The translations under genes were made by a program, and so were the position numbers. From Defluviitaleaceae bacterium (GTDB lineage Bacteria; Bacillota; Clostridia; Lachnospirales; WQUN01), in assembly GCA_009780315.1 (NCBI GenBank), contig WRAH01000014.1, forward strand, positions 1 to 58,713: DNA of 58,713 nt. The letters run 5' to 3'. Under the pieces are notes generated by a model, which searched no databases, was not told where the DNA came from, and saw only the letters and a list, made by a program, of their open reading frames with translations. This document shows positions 8,838 to 16,126 of this stretch, in pieces (the stretch's first letter is position 1; every line of letters begins with the position of its first letter).

Positions 8838-9920
8838 ATGGTTACAATAAGCCTTTGCATGATTGTCAAAAATGAGGAAGAAGTGCTTGCCCGTTGCTTA
8901 GACAGCATAAAAGATGCTGTAGATGAAATTATTATTGTAGACACAGGCTCTACAGACCGCACAAAAGCCATTGCGAGGAAATACACAGAAAAAATTTATG
9001 ATTTTGAATGGATAAACGATTTTTCTGCCGCCAGAAACGAAGCCTTTTCAAAAGCAACAAAGGCTTATCAGCTTTGGCTAGACGCAGACGATATTGTACC
9101 CCCTGCATCAGTCAAACAGTTACAAGCTTTAAAAATGATTTTAAACCCCAGTGTTGATGTTGTTACCATGAAATATGTAACCCACTTTGATGACAATGGA
9201 AACCCTATATTAAAATTTGCACGGGAAAGATTGCTTAAACGAGAAAATAATTTTAAATGGGTAGACCCCGTTCATGAGTATATTCCAATGGCAGGCAATA
9301 TTCAAAATACAGAAATAGAAATTCATCACAAAAAAATAAAGCAAGACGAGCCGTCTTACAGAAACTTAAACATTTACAATGAACTTATAAAAAAGGGTAT
9401 GCCCCTTACCCCCCGCCAGCAATATTACTTTGGGCGGGAGTTAAAAGACCACGGGCAGTGGATAAAAGCAGCATATTATTTTGAAAAATTCCTAGACGGG
9501 GAAAAAGGCTGGGTTGAAGATAATATTTCCACATGCCTAAGCCTAGCCATTTGCTACAACATCATGGGCGACAAAGATAAAGTATTGCCCATACTCATGA
9601 GAAGCTTCTCATACGACACCCCTCGTGCGGAAATCTGTTCAGAAATCGGATACTACTATAAACACCAGCAAAACTATGCCCAAGCATTAAAATGGTTTCA
9701 ACTGGCAACCGGCTTAGAACGCCCTGACACCAATGGCTTTATCTTATTAGATTATTGGGGTTACATTCCCAATATCGAATGCTGTGTCTGTTGTTGCCAC
9801 CTTAAAGCGTTTGCACTGGCAAAAGAATATAACGAACGGGCGGCGGCTTTTAAGCCAGATTCTGTTGCCGTAAAAACCAATCGGGAATATTTAAAATCAC
9901 TTGAAACAATTGTGGCATAG
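8838..9920 (+). CDS. Family 2 glycosyltransferase with C-terminal helical repeats
   Basis: A 360-residue cytoplasmic protein. The N-terminus ISLCMIVKNEE, then IIIVDTGSTDRT and a LWLDADD motif (the DxD nucleotide-sugar/metal site), are typical of GT-A fold glycosyltransferases of the SunS/TPR group. The C-terminal 170 residues have TPR-like helices (YFEKFLDGEK, ALAICYNIMGD). GGAGG lies 7 nt before the ATG. It sits directly behind the BclB-like gene, and exosporium collagen-like proteins are glycosylated on Thr, so that protein is a likely target by context. The sugar donor cannot be told. Confidence 0.8.
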   Translation: MVTISLCMIVKNEEEVLARCLDSIKDAVDEIIIVDTGSTDRTKAIARKYTEKIYDFEWINDFSAARNEAFSKATKAYQLWLDADDIVPPASVKQLQALKMILNPSVDVVTMKYVTHFDDNGNPILKFARERLLKRENNFKWVDPVHEYIPMAGNIQNTEIEIHHKKIKQDEPSYRNLNIYNELIKKGMPLTPRQQYYFGRELKDHGQWIKAAYYFEKFLDGEKGWVEDNISTCLSLAICYNIMGDKDKVLPILMRSFSYDTPRAEICSEIGYYYKHQQNYAQALKWFQLATGLERPDTNGFILLDYWGYIPNIECCVCCCHLKAFALAKEYNERAAAFKPDSVAVKTNREYLKSLETIVA

Positions 9921-9921
9921 A

Positions 9922-9960
9922 AAAAAACCTCCTATCGTTTTATACGACAGGAGGTTTTTC
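9922..9960. terminator. Bidirectional terminator
   Basis: AAAAACCTCCT and AGGAGGTTTTT form an 11-bp stem with a CGT/ACG inner pair, between the convergent glycosyltransferase and HTH genes. Confidence 0.85.
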
Positions 9961-11009
9961 TAGCTTTTCTCACCTTGAGGATATCGTTGTGATACAAAAG
10001 ATTTGATGAAGTCTAAAATAAATTCCTTTTCTTCAAAGGTAATATGGTTGGTTAGTGCGTGTATTGACAGTACGTAAGGGTCTAACGCGCTCATTTTTTC
10101 ACGGTTTTCGCCAACCAAGTCACCTACAGTCACACCACAAATATTGGCTATGGCTCTTAATTTAATGAGTGTTGCCGCATCAAAGCCACGCTCCAGTGCG
10201 GCGACAGAACTTGAGTCTGTACCCAGTGCATCCGCCAGTTCTGCCACGGACATCATGGAAGCCTTACGGCTCTTGCGTATATTATGGCCAATTAAGATAT
10301 GAGACAAGGGTGTTTGCAAGGGCTTGCTCATATAGGCAAGATACCCCCCTATTTCAAGTCTTGTGACTTTGGTTAACTTTTTTTCTTCAGCTTTATGAAG
10401 CCGCTTCATTCCATCCCAAATCATGTCTTGCTTATCTTCATAAATGCCCTGTCTAATTTGTAAGACATACTGCATAGGCGAGTCATTGCTTTCAGCTTCC
10501 TTTAAAGTGTATGCATAAAATTGCTTAAACATTTCATCTAAAATGGGCATATCTACATCAGATTCAATAAACTTGGCCCTAAGTAGCCTAAGGGTAAGGT
10601 GATATTGAAGCATATAAACAATTTCTTTACCTTCAGGCTCTGTGACATTTTTGTCATAGGCTAATAGGTCACATGCTTTTTGGTATATACCCAAGGTTTC
10701 ACCCATGGATGGATGGTACTTAATCATCATCATTAAACTACGATAGTCTATATAAGAAAACGCTGTAATATGCTTCAAGCGTTGAAACCCAGGGGCGGCA
10801 ATAGCACAGCATTTTTCAAATTCCTGCTTGCTGTTGTCTGCCTGAAGTGTTTGAAAAGCATATAACATCATGTCTACTTCAGCATCGTTTATTTTAGTCA
10901 AAAGTTTTTCAGTCTTACTAATGAGTGTCTCTAAACCTCTTGTTGAAATTTTAAGAGGTTCTACTGCCAAAAATAACTTCGTTAAACTTGCCTTTGTTTC
11001 CAATGCCAT
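9960..11009 (-). CDS. Helical-repeat regulator with C-terminal XRE-type HTH (paralogue 1)
   Basis: About 349 residues; no signal peptide. The first 230 residues are all-helical and share with two other genes here (13668 and 28297) the patterns LTLRLLRAK[FY]-x-E, a central QADN/KADN-Cys-Cys block, and [IV]R-K/Q-G-[IV]-[YF]-E. Residues about 237-305 form an HTH with SVAELADALGTDSSSVAALERG. HTH at the C-terminus after a helical sensor is the reverse of the common Rgg/PlcR layout. I chose the ATG at 11009 because the three paralogues then align from the first residue; a GTG at 11021 is possible. Likely a transcription regulator sensing an unknown ligand. Its promoter carries a palindrome (see 11055-11083). 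Confidence 0.7.
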   Translation of the reverse strand: MALETKASLTKLFLAVEPLKISTRGLETLISKTEKLLTKINDAEVDMMLYAFQTLQADNSKQEFEKCCAIAAPGFQRLKHITAFSYIDYRSLMMMIKYHPSMGETLGIYQKACDLLAYDKNVTEPEGKEIVYMLQYHLTLRLLRAKFIESDVDMPILDEMFKQFYAYTLKEAESNDSPMQYVLQIRQGIYEDKQDMIWDGMKRLHKAEEKKLTKVTRLEIGGYLAYMSKPLQTPLSHILIGHNIRKSRKASMMSVAELADALGTDSSSVAALERGFDAATLIKLRAIANICGVTVGDLVGENREKMSALDPYVLSIHALTNHITFEEKEFILDFIKSFVSQRYPQGEKS

Positions 11010-11054
11010 AGAAAAACTCACATCCTTTAATTTAAGCTGCCCCCTAGCAATATT

Positions 11055-11083
11055 TTTAATGATGATATCATATAATTTGTCAA
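11055..11083 (-). promoter_or_regulatory. Promoter with palindrome in the spacer, HTH paralogue 1
   Basis: On the minus strand TTGACA (11083-11078) is followed by a 17-nt spacer and ATTAAA (11060-11055). The spacer holds the perfect palindrome ATGATATCAT (11062-11071), a probable operator. The -10 is weak. Confidence 0.5.
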
Positions 11084-11103
11084 AGGCAAAGGAATTTTGG
11101 CAT

Positions 11104-11140
11104 AAAAAATCTCCTTCCCTTTGTGGGGCAGGAGATTTTT
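11104..11140. terminator. Terminator, one of two related copies
   Basis: AAAATCTCCT and AGGAGATTTT stem flanked by A and T runs, at the 3' end of the minus-strand ATPase gene. A close copy lies at 14791-14825. Confidence 0.8.
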
Positions 11141-11154
11141 CAAATGCTTATCCC

Positions 11155-12573
11155 TTAATAGATTAACGCTCTTCTTATGCCGGGGTTAATCTGAAACCGT
11201 TTATCGTAATCTATTTGTGAAATCCTATTCTTTTTTACTCTTGAAGAATACAAATGTTTACGAAGGGTTTTATCATACCATACATTGTTTAATACATTAA
11301 AATCAAAAAGTATTTTAAGCAGTTCTTTCAAATCATAATGGTGAATTGAAAATGCAATCCTATGATAAAATTCTTCAATCTCTGGAAAAATAAAAGTGTT
11401 TTGAGAATACTCACAAAGAGGTGCAAATTGAGCCAGCAAGGAAAAAGCCGATTCTATTTTTGATTCCTCAAAATGCCCTTCCATCTCCATTCTCACTTCT
11501 TTCATCATATGTTTTGCATAATCCATTTCGGTACTCATCAGCATATAGCGGTTAATATATGGCGCATAAAGATGCTTACTTCTTATAAACCTTAAATATG
11601 CATTTAAGTGGCGGGGTCTAAAAAATGACCGAGAAAGTAAAAACTTAACAGGGTGAACATTGTTTATAGGGTCTGGCAAAAGGGTTCGGATGATATCACC
11701 CAAGTCCATATGCGCCAAAACAGGATTAGACACCCTAAGCCTATGGGCTAACATTGCAATAAGCGGGGAGTCATTTTGAAGTTGAGTACCCCAATCTATT
11801 TTAAGGAAATAGTCCCGCTTCATCGTTTGTAAATTTGCATCATTGAACATGATGAAAATATCAGTACGCAGCAAAATGAGTATTTTACAGTCCACTTCTT
11901 TTTTATTAAACGTGGCGTTTAACCCCATGATGGTTCTGATTAGACTTTTAATGGTATTGGTATATGCATCACTATTTATGAAATGAAAATCTAAGTTGTC
12001 TATAAAAAGTGTATATTTTGTAGGCGCGGTTTTCATTGCATCTATTACAATAGTCTCCAAGGCTTTTAAATATTCATTAAGCTTTGCAATTCTTCTTTGC
12101 TTGTACTCTCTTATAATTAACTCTAAAGCCCTTAAAAACCCAGCGTTTTTATCCGCAAATACATCTAAACTAAAGGTCTTTACAAAAAACATAGCGATGT
12201 CATTGCGGCGTGCTTTATCCATGTCATCATTTTGCGCACACAACTTAATAATCTCAAGATATGCAATCCAAAGCCATAGGGCTTTATATTCTTTTGCAGG
12301 CACATCTACTTTACTAAGCAACTCATGAATGCCAAGGGTACTATAAGAGACAATATCACACAGCCAGTCCTGTTGCGTACTTGCTTTTTTCTTTACATAC
12401 TCAGCTAAAAGGGTTTTTCCCACCCCTTTTCTACCTAAAACTAAAAATCGATTTTCGTCTAAAACCCTTTCAGAGTTTGAATCATAATCGTAAAAAAATG
12501 TATCAAAATTTTCAACGAGCTTTGCTTCATGCTCTCCATTTGGATACCCTAATATAAATTCCTTTAATCTCAT
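11155..12573 (-). CDS. P-loop ATPase, Sll1717-like
   Basis: About 472 residues. The N-terminus RLKEFILGYPNGEHEAKLVE is followed by the Walker A motif GRKGVGKT at about residues 45-52 and a Walker B-like TLFIDNLD near residue 190. A LLRTDIF stretch follows, then a helical C-terminal half ending in a basic winged-helix-like region. This resembles P-loop ATPases of the Sll1717 group, which are uncharacterised and often found in defence or accessory loci. The start is ATG 12573 with AGGAGG 6 nt upstream; a longer open frame to 12828 has no such site and holds a TATAAT promoter element at about 12598-12603. It lies between two regulator genes in an island of regulatory genes. Its role is unknown. 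Confidence 0.6.
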   Translation of the reverse strand: MRLKEFILGYPNGEHEAKLVENFDTFFYDYDSNSERVLDENRFLVLGRKGVGKTLLAEYVKKKASTQQDWLCDIVSYSTLGIHELLSKVDVPAKEYKALWLWIAYLEIIKLCAQNDDMDKARRNDIAMFFVKTFSLDVFADKNAGFLRALELIIREYKQRRIAKLNEYLKALETIVIDAMKTAPTKYTLFIDNLDFHFINSDAYTNTIKSLIRTIMGLNATFNKKEVDCKILILLRTDIFIMFNDANLQTMKRDYFLKIDWGTQLQNDSPLIAMLAHRLRVSNPVLAHMDLGDIIRTLLPDPINNVHPVKFLLSRSFFRPRHLNAYLRFIRSKHLYAPYINRYMLMSTEMDYAKHMMKEVRMEMEGHFEESKIESAFSLLAQFAPLCEYSQNTFIFPEIEEFYHRIAFSIHHYDLKELLKILFDFNVLNNVWYDKTLRKHLYSSRVKKNRISQIDYDKRFQINPGIRRALIY

Positions 12574-12626
12574 ATATACCCTCCTGACACTTTGTATCAT
12601 TATACCATATTTCGACGCATTTACAT

Positions 12627-12662
12627 AAAAAAATCTGCCTCTGTTTTGCGGATAGAAGATTC
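12627..12662. repeat. Imperfect hairpin repeat near the ATPase promoter
   Basis: AAAAATCTGCCTCTGTTTTG followed by CGGATAGAAGATT. Read on the minus strand it matches the hairpin at 14718-14752 around the shared core ATCCGCAAAAC. It looks like a decayed copy of the same mobile-type or terminator hairpin. Confidence 0.4.
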
Positions 12663-12908
12663 GTCTTAAAGATTTTTCTAAAAAAGAAAAAAATCCTGAG
12701 ATGGGTCTTCTATTTTTGTGCATATTTGCAGAGATGCATTCTGTCATACTGTAGAATATTTGTGAGTAATGACTAATTTTTATAAATTCAAACAAAATTT
12801 TTAGTAAATTCATCTCATTCAATGCCATTTATTGTCGGCTTTTAAGAAAAATTAGAATAAAAATAAATCATTCATTTTAAATTTTTTGTAAAAACTCACA
12901 ATAAAGTG

Positions 12909-12937
12909 TTGACAAGCATGTCGATACATGATACACT
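12909..12937 (+). promoter_or_regulatory. Promoter with inverted repeat in the spacer, DUF6514-like gene
   Basis: TTGACA (12909-12914), exact 17-nt spacer, TACACT (12932-12937). The spacer contains CATGT-cgat-ACATG (12917-12930), a perfect 5-bp inverted repeat. The core TGTCGAT also differs by one base from the Spo0A box TGTCGAA. Confidence 0.65.
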
Positions 12938-12996
12938 CTGTACAGTTGATGGATGAGCGCGCAACCATCACTAAAATTTAGAATTGAGGTGGCAAG

Positions 12997-13296
12997 ATGC
13001 ACAACATTTCCAAGATTAGCATTCAGTCTGATGCAGGAGAAGTGTGGACTTTGGAATATTTTTTAGATATTTCCCAAAGTGAAGAAGGTCAAGAGGTTTA
13101 TGGTCTTCGGATAGACCAGCGCACGCCAGATGACGTATTGATAAACAGTGAAGCGTCTCCCCCATTAACGAAAAACCGTGACGCAGCACTTGCATTGGCA
13201 GAAGACTTTGCAAAGTATTCAGTCTTTCCTAACTGCCTGCTAGAAACCATTGATGATAACTACGACGTATACGAATCATCTCTGCTTTCAACCTAG
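12997..13296 (+). CDS. DUF6514-like small protein
   Basis: A 99-residue soluble protein with a strand-rich N-terminus (EVWTLEYFLDIS), a VYGLRIDQ strand, a helix ALALAEDFAKYSVFP and an acidic end. This resembles DUF6514 proteins of Clostridia, whose function is unknown. GAGGTGG lies a few nucleotides before the ATG, and a strong promoter with a built-in inverted repeat is about 60 nt upstream. A TGATGG/CCATCA hairpin lies in the 5' leader. It is transcribed alone and ends at the perfect palindrome 13312-13349. It probably belongs to the same regulon as its neighbours, by promoter design. Confidence 0.6.
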   Translation: MHNISKISIQSDAGEVWTLEYFLDISQSEEGQEVYGLRIDQRTPDDVLINSEASPPLTKNRDAALALAEDFAKYSVFPNCLLETIDDNYDVYESSLLST

Positions 13297-13311
13297 GCAT
13301 ACATCAACGCA

Positions 13312-13349
13312 AAAGAAAGAGACTGGTGATATCACCAGTCTCTTTCTTT
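13312..13349. terminator. Perfect 38-nt palindrome, bidirectional terminator
   Basis: AAAGAAAGAGACTGGTGAT followed directly by its exact reverse complement, with no loop. Its A/T ends fit a terminator, but a 19-bp perfect palindrome is longer than usual. Confidence 0.75.
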
Positions 13350-13441
13350 ATCAAACCAATTGTTTGCCACGTCTACCTGGGTGGCATTTTTGATGTAAAC
13401 TGAAAATCTTACAATTTTAATCATAAATTTTCAAAAAGTAC

Positions 13442-13470
13442 TTGACAAGAATACGCTTATTCTATATCAT
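13442..13470 (+). promoter_or_regulatory. Promoter with inverted repeat in the spacer, peptide gene and HTH paralogue 2
   Basis: TTGACA (13442-13447), 17-nt spacer, TATCAT (13465-13470). The spacer is almost entirely the inverted repeat AGAATA-cgct-TATTCT (13448-13463). Confidence 0.7.
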
Positions 13471-13514
13471 AACAATCAAGAGTAAAATTATCATATAAAC
13501 GAGGAGATGTTCTT

Positions 13515-13628
13515 ATGTGTATGCTTTTTCCAGATGTTTCTACATTGTTAACTAGGTTGCTTATGCCCGTCACCCCTTGGGGTTGGAGCTGTCTTCCTTC
13601 CCAATTAGAAAACTCAATACAGCCCTAG
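13515..13628 (+). CDS. 37-residue peptide, candidate signal or leader peptide
   Basis: A short ORF starting MCMLFPDVSTLLTRLLMP and ending SQLENSIQP. It has a strong promoter 45 nt upstream and a GAGGAG ribosome-binding site 8 nt before ATG. The first half is hydrophobic, the middle holds TPWGWSC. The stop codon lies inside the following terminator (13621-13642), and the HTH paralogue 2 gene starts 39 nt after the stop. Two readings fit: a secreted or cytoplasmic signal peptide sensed by the neighbouring regulator, or a leader peptide controlling read-through. A similar tiny ORF precedes paralogue 3 (28145). No homology is recognised. Confidence 0.5.
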   Translation: MCMLFPDVSTLLTRLLMPVTPWGWSCLPSQLENSIQP

Positions 13629-13642
13629 GCAGGGCTTTTTTT
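13621..13642 (+). terminator. Terminator overlapping the peptide stop codon
   Basis: AGCCCT-aggc-AGGGCT followed by TTTTTT. It would stop or attenuate transcription before HTH paralogue 2. Confidence 0.8.
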
Positions 13643-13667
13643 ACTGTGTAAATGAGAGGTGACTAGA

Positions 13668-14657
13668 ATGAAACAGCAAGCAATAAAAGAGGATTTAATT
13701 AAAAGGTATATGACATTAACTGGTGATGTCGCAGAAATTTCTGAACTTATCACCAGCTATGAAGAGCATTTATCTGAATCGCAGGATACTGAATTATCCT
13801 TGATATTAAGTGTTTTAAAAGCTATTAAAGCGGACAATGACAATCAAGGTTTTGAAACATGTTGTCAGGAAGCCGCGCCTATTTTTGAACATTTTGAAAG
13901 TACTGAAAAAATGAGCGATAGCGACTTGCACAGTCTTGTTGGCGTGATTGGATATCACCCATGCTATCGCAAGACACTTGAAATTGCAGCAAAAGCAATG
14001 AAAATATTAGATAGTGAACCCTATTCAAATGATAATATGTACAAAAATTATCGCACTGCCCTCAACTTAAATTTAACATTAAGGCTGTTGAGAGCAAAGT
14101 ATCTTGAACCAAATATTGATGAAGAGGAATTAAAGGCTACCTTTGACCGTTGCTACACACAAGCTAAAGAGGTGTTTGCCAACACAGGTATGCCAAAAAG
14201 ACAAATCATAGAGGTAAGAAAAGGTGTTTTTGAAAACAATCCCGCACACATACGTGAAGCATTGTCTACCCTTAGAAAGATAGAAAAAAAGAGTGTATTT
14301 AGAGCAGTCCGAGACGAAATAGTAGAGTATTTAAAGTTTCAAACAGACCGCCTAGGGTCAGGTTTAACAAATTTTCTATCAGGGTATCAAATACGGCTTA
14401 GGCGAGAAGCGTTGGGACTAACATTAGAGCTTGTTGCCAGCGCGCTGGGTATAGAGGCAACTATATTAGAAAATATCGAAACAGGCAGGGAAGCCACGTC
14501 TTGGGATAATCTGCGTGAACTTTGCAAAGTCTTGCATGTAAATTCAGATTACATCTTTTTTGCCGATGATAATGCGAAAAAAGAAATAAGCAGTGCCGAA
14601 GCCATCAGCTATGCACAAGATATGGCCTCCCGTGTAATTCCATTTAAAAAAGGGTAA
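13668..14657 (+). CDS. Helical-repeat regulator with C-terminal XRE-type HTH (paralogue 2)
   Basis: About 329 residues. The helical N-terminal part carries the family marks: KADNDNQGFETCCQEAAP near residue 62, LTLRLLRAKYLEPNID near 130 and IEVRKGVFENN near 180. The HTH at about residues 235-300 reads IRLRREALGLTLELVASALG with IENIETGRE as its second part. The ATG at 13668 aligns with the starts of the other paralogues. No gene-specific promoter is obvious after the terminator 13621-13642, so expression may depend on read-through from 13442. With the peptide gene it may form a peptide-sensing pair, as Rap/Rgg/PlcR-type proteins do, although here the HTH is C-terminal. The ligand is inference. 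Confidence 0.7.
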   Translation: MKQQAIKEDLIKRYMTLTGDVAEISELITSYEEHLSESQDTELSLILSVLKAIKADNDNQGFETCCQEAAPIFEHFESTEKMSDSDLHSLVGVIGYHPCYRKTLEIAAKAMKILDSEPYSNDNMYKNYRTALNLNLTLRLLRAKYLEPNIDEEELKATFDRCYTQAKEVFANTGMPKRQIIEVRKGVFENNPAHIREALSTLRKIEKKSVFRAVRDEIVEYLKFQTDRLGSGLTNFLSGYQIRLRREALGLTLELVASALGIEATILENIETGREATSWDNLRELCKVLHVNSDYIFFADDNAKKEISSAEAISYAQDMASRVIPFKKG

Positions 14658-14717
14658 GCACTTCAGTCACGACTATCTGCTAAAGAGGTACAATGTATTT
14701 ACAATGGTTAACATCTG

Positions 14718-14752
14718 AAATCTCCATCCGCAAAACGGACGGAGATTTTTTT
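14718..14752. terminator. Terminator hairpin, repeat family member
   Basis: AAATCTCC-a-TCCG-caaaa-CGGA-c-GGAGATTT followed by T run. It shares the ATCCGCAAAAC core with the minus-strand reading of 12627-12662. Confidence 0.75.
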
Positions 14753-14790
14753 ATGTCAAATATATGACTACATTGGTGCGCAACCCAAGA

Positions 14791-14825
14791 AAAATCTCCT
14801 ATCCTGCAAGGGGGCAGGAGATTTT
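14791..14825. terminator. Terminator, copy of 11104-11140
   Basis: AAAATCTCCT and AGGAGATTTT stem with a CCTGC/GGCAGG inner part; nearly the same arms as the hairpin at 11104-11140. Confidence 0.75.
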
Positions 14826-14867
14826 CTAATGTCCTGGAAAAAAAATTAAAATTTTCCATGTAAAATG

Positions 14868-14896
14868 TTGACAAGGTAAATAATACCTGATATACT
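14868..14896 (+). promoter_or_regulatory. Promoter with inverted repeat in the spacer, tandem Spo0A-like genes
   Basis: TTGACA (14868-14873), 17-nt spacer, TATACT (14891-14896). The spacer holds AGGTA-aataa-TACCT (14874-14888). Confidence 0.7.
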
Positions 14897-14939
14897 GTCG
14901 TTACAAACAAAAAATAAATCTTTTGAAGGAGCCATTATT

Positions 14940-15449
14940 ATGAAAACCAACAAAATCACACTGCTTATGTCAGACGACAACAAAGAATGCGTAAATGCAA
15001 TCGTTAACCTGTTGAAAAATCAACCCGGTATCGAAATTTTGGATACAGATGATGAAGGCAAGGATACTTACAACACAACCCTTCAAAACAACCCAGTCAG
15101 TCTTGAAGCAAGAGTGACCTGCATCTTACATGAGATAGGTATACCCGCACATATTCTTGGATACCGCTATGTACGGGAAGCCATTATGATGTCAGTAGAA
15201 AATATGAGTGTGCTTAACTACATTACAAAAGAACTGTACCCCAATGTTGCAGGAAAATATAGCACCACTCCAAGCCGTGTAGAACGCGCAATCCGCCATG
15301 CTATAGAAGTCGCCTGTAGCCGCGGAAAAATAGACACGATAGACAGCATGTTTGGCAGTGCAATCAATAACCGTAAGCATAAGCCTACTAACAGTGAATT
15401 TATTGCACTCATTTCAGACAGATTACGCTTAGAATTACAAGCAAGCTAA
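14940..15449 (+). CDS. Spo0A-like DNA-binding protein with truncated receiver (copy 1)
   Basis: A 169-residue protein. Residues about 55-165 match the Spo0A effector domain very closely: [51 protein letters not shown] and [18 protein letters not shown]. The first 50 residues keep the start of the receiver ([12 protein letters not shown], with the acidic pair) but the protein then jumps to the effector. The phosphorylation site and receiver strands 3-5 are missing; Spo0A itself is about 260 residues. It should bind Spo0A-type boxes without normal phosphorelay control, as a competitor or a constitutive regulator (inference). AAGGAG precedes the start, and an operon partner follows. Confidence 0.85.
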   Translation: MKTNKITLLMSDDNKECVNAIVNLLKNQPGIEILDTDDEGKDTYNTTLQNNPVSLEARVTCILHEIGIPAHILGYRYVREAIMMSVENMSVLNYITKELYPNVAGKYSTTPSRVERAIRHAIEVACSRGKIDTIDSMFGSAINNRKHKPTNSEFIALISDRLRLELQAS

Positions 15450-15513
15450 ACATCACCGTAAACCGATATGTCACTATGGAATTAAACAACAAACTTCGTT
15501 AGGAGAGATAATG

Positions 15514-16065
15514 ATGAAAACGAACAAAATCACAGTGCTTATGACCGATGATAACAAAGCGTCCGTAGATGCAATTTTAAGCTTATTAGCAAAACAACCA
15601 GGTATTGAAGTCACAACACATGATGATGTGAATGCTTACAACAAAATCCAACAAACTCATCCTGACGTTGTACGCATGGATAATGATGTAAGCATTAGCA
15701 CCTGCCAAGACAAAGCAATAAATCTTGAAACAAAAGTAACTAACATTTTGCATGAAATTGGTATACCAGCCCACGTTCGCGGCTATCGCTATATCCGTGA
15801 AGCTGTAATGATGTCGGTAGAGAATATGAAGATGCTTGATTACATTACAAAAGAGCTGTATCCAAATATTGCAGAAAAACATAAAACTGAAGCAAGCCGT
15901 GTAGAACGCGCAATTCGTCACGCCATAAGTATTGCGTGCAGCCGCGGCAGAAAAGACGTTATAGAAAACATGTTTGGCAGTATCATTAAGAACAGCAAAA
16001 AAGGTAAACCAACTAACGGTGCGTTTATCGCGCACATTTCAGACAAGTTGCGCTTAGAACTATAG
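15514..16065 (+). CDS. Spo0A-like DNA-binding protein with truncated receiver (copy 2)
   Basis: About 183 residues, clearly a paralogue of the preceding gene. The receiver remnant is slightly longer: KITVLMTDDNKASVDAILSL, then HPDVVRMD, which aligns with the phosphoacceptor strand of Spo0A (PDVLVLD). A short non-homologous linker follows and then the effector domain ([38 protein letters not shown]). Receiver helices and strands after the Asp are absent, so phosphorylation-driven dimerisation is unlikely. The second ATG (15514) is 8 nt after GGAG and aligns with copy 1. The gap of 64 nt without a promoter suggests one transcript. A terminator follows at 16081. Confidence 0.85.
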   Translation: MKTNKITVLMTDDNKASVDAILSLLAKQPGIEVTTHDDVNAYNKIQQTHPDVVRMDNDVSISTCQDKAINLETKVTNILHEIGIPAHVRGYRYIREAVMMSVENMKMLDYITKELYPNIAEKHKTEASRVERAIRHAISIACSRGRKDVIENMFGSIIKNSKKGKPTNGAFIAHISDKLRLEL

Positions 16066-16080
16066 GGATAATTATAGATA

Positions 16081-16115
16081 AAGAAAGCCCGATTTTATCC
16101 ATCGGGCTTTCTTTA
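16081..16115. terminator. Bidirectional terminator
   Basis: AAAGAAAGCCCGAT and ATCGGGCTTTCTTT, a 14-bp stem between convergent genes. Confidence 0.9.
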
Positions 16116-16126
16116 TCTACATAAAA

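Noticed and set aside
12574..12828. N-terminal extension of the P-loop ATPase
   Set aside because: The TATAAT promoter element and AGGAGG site lie inside it, so translation most likely starts at 12573.
12917..12930. Spo0A box in the spacer repeat CATGTCGATACATG
   Set aside because: It has TGTCGAT, not TGTCGAA, and the other spacer repeats have nothing similar, so a paralogue-specific operator is the better reading; kept only as a remark.
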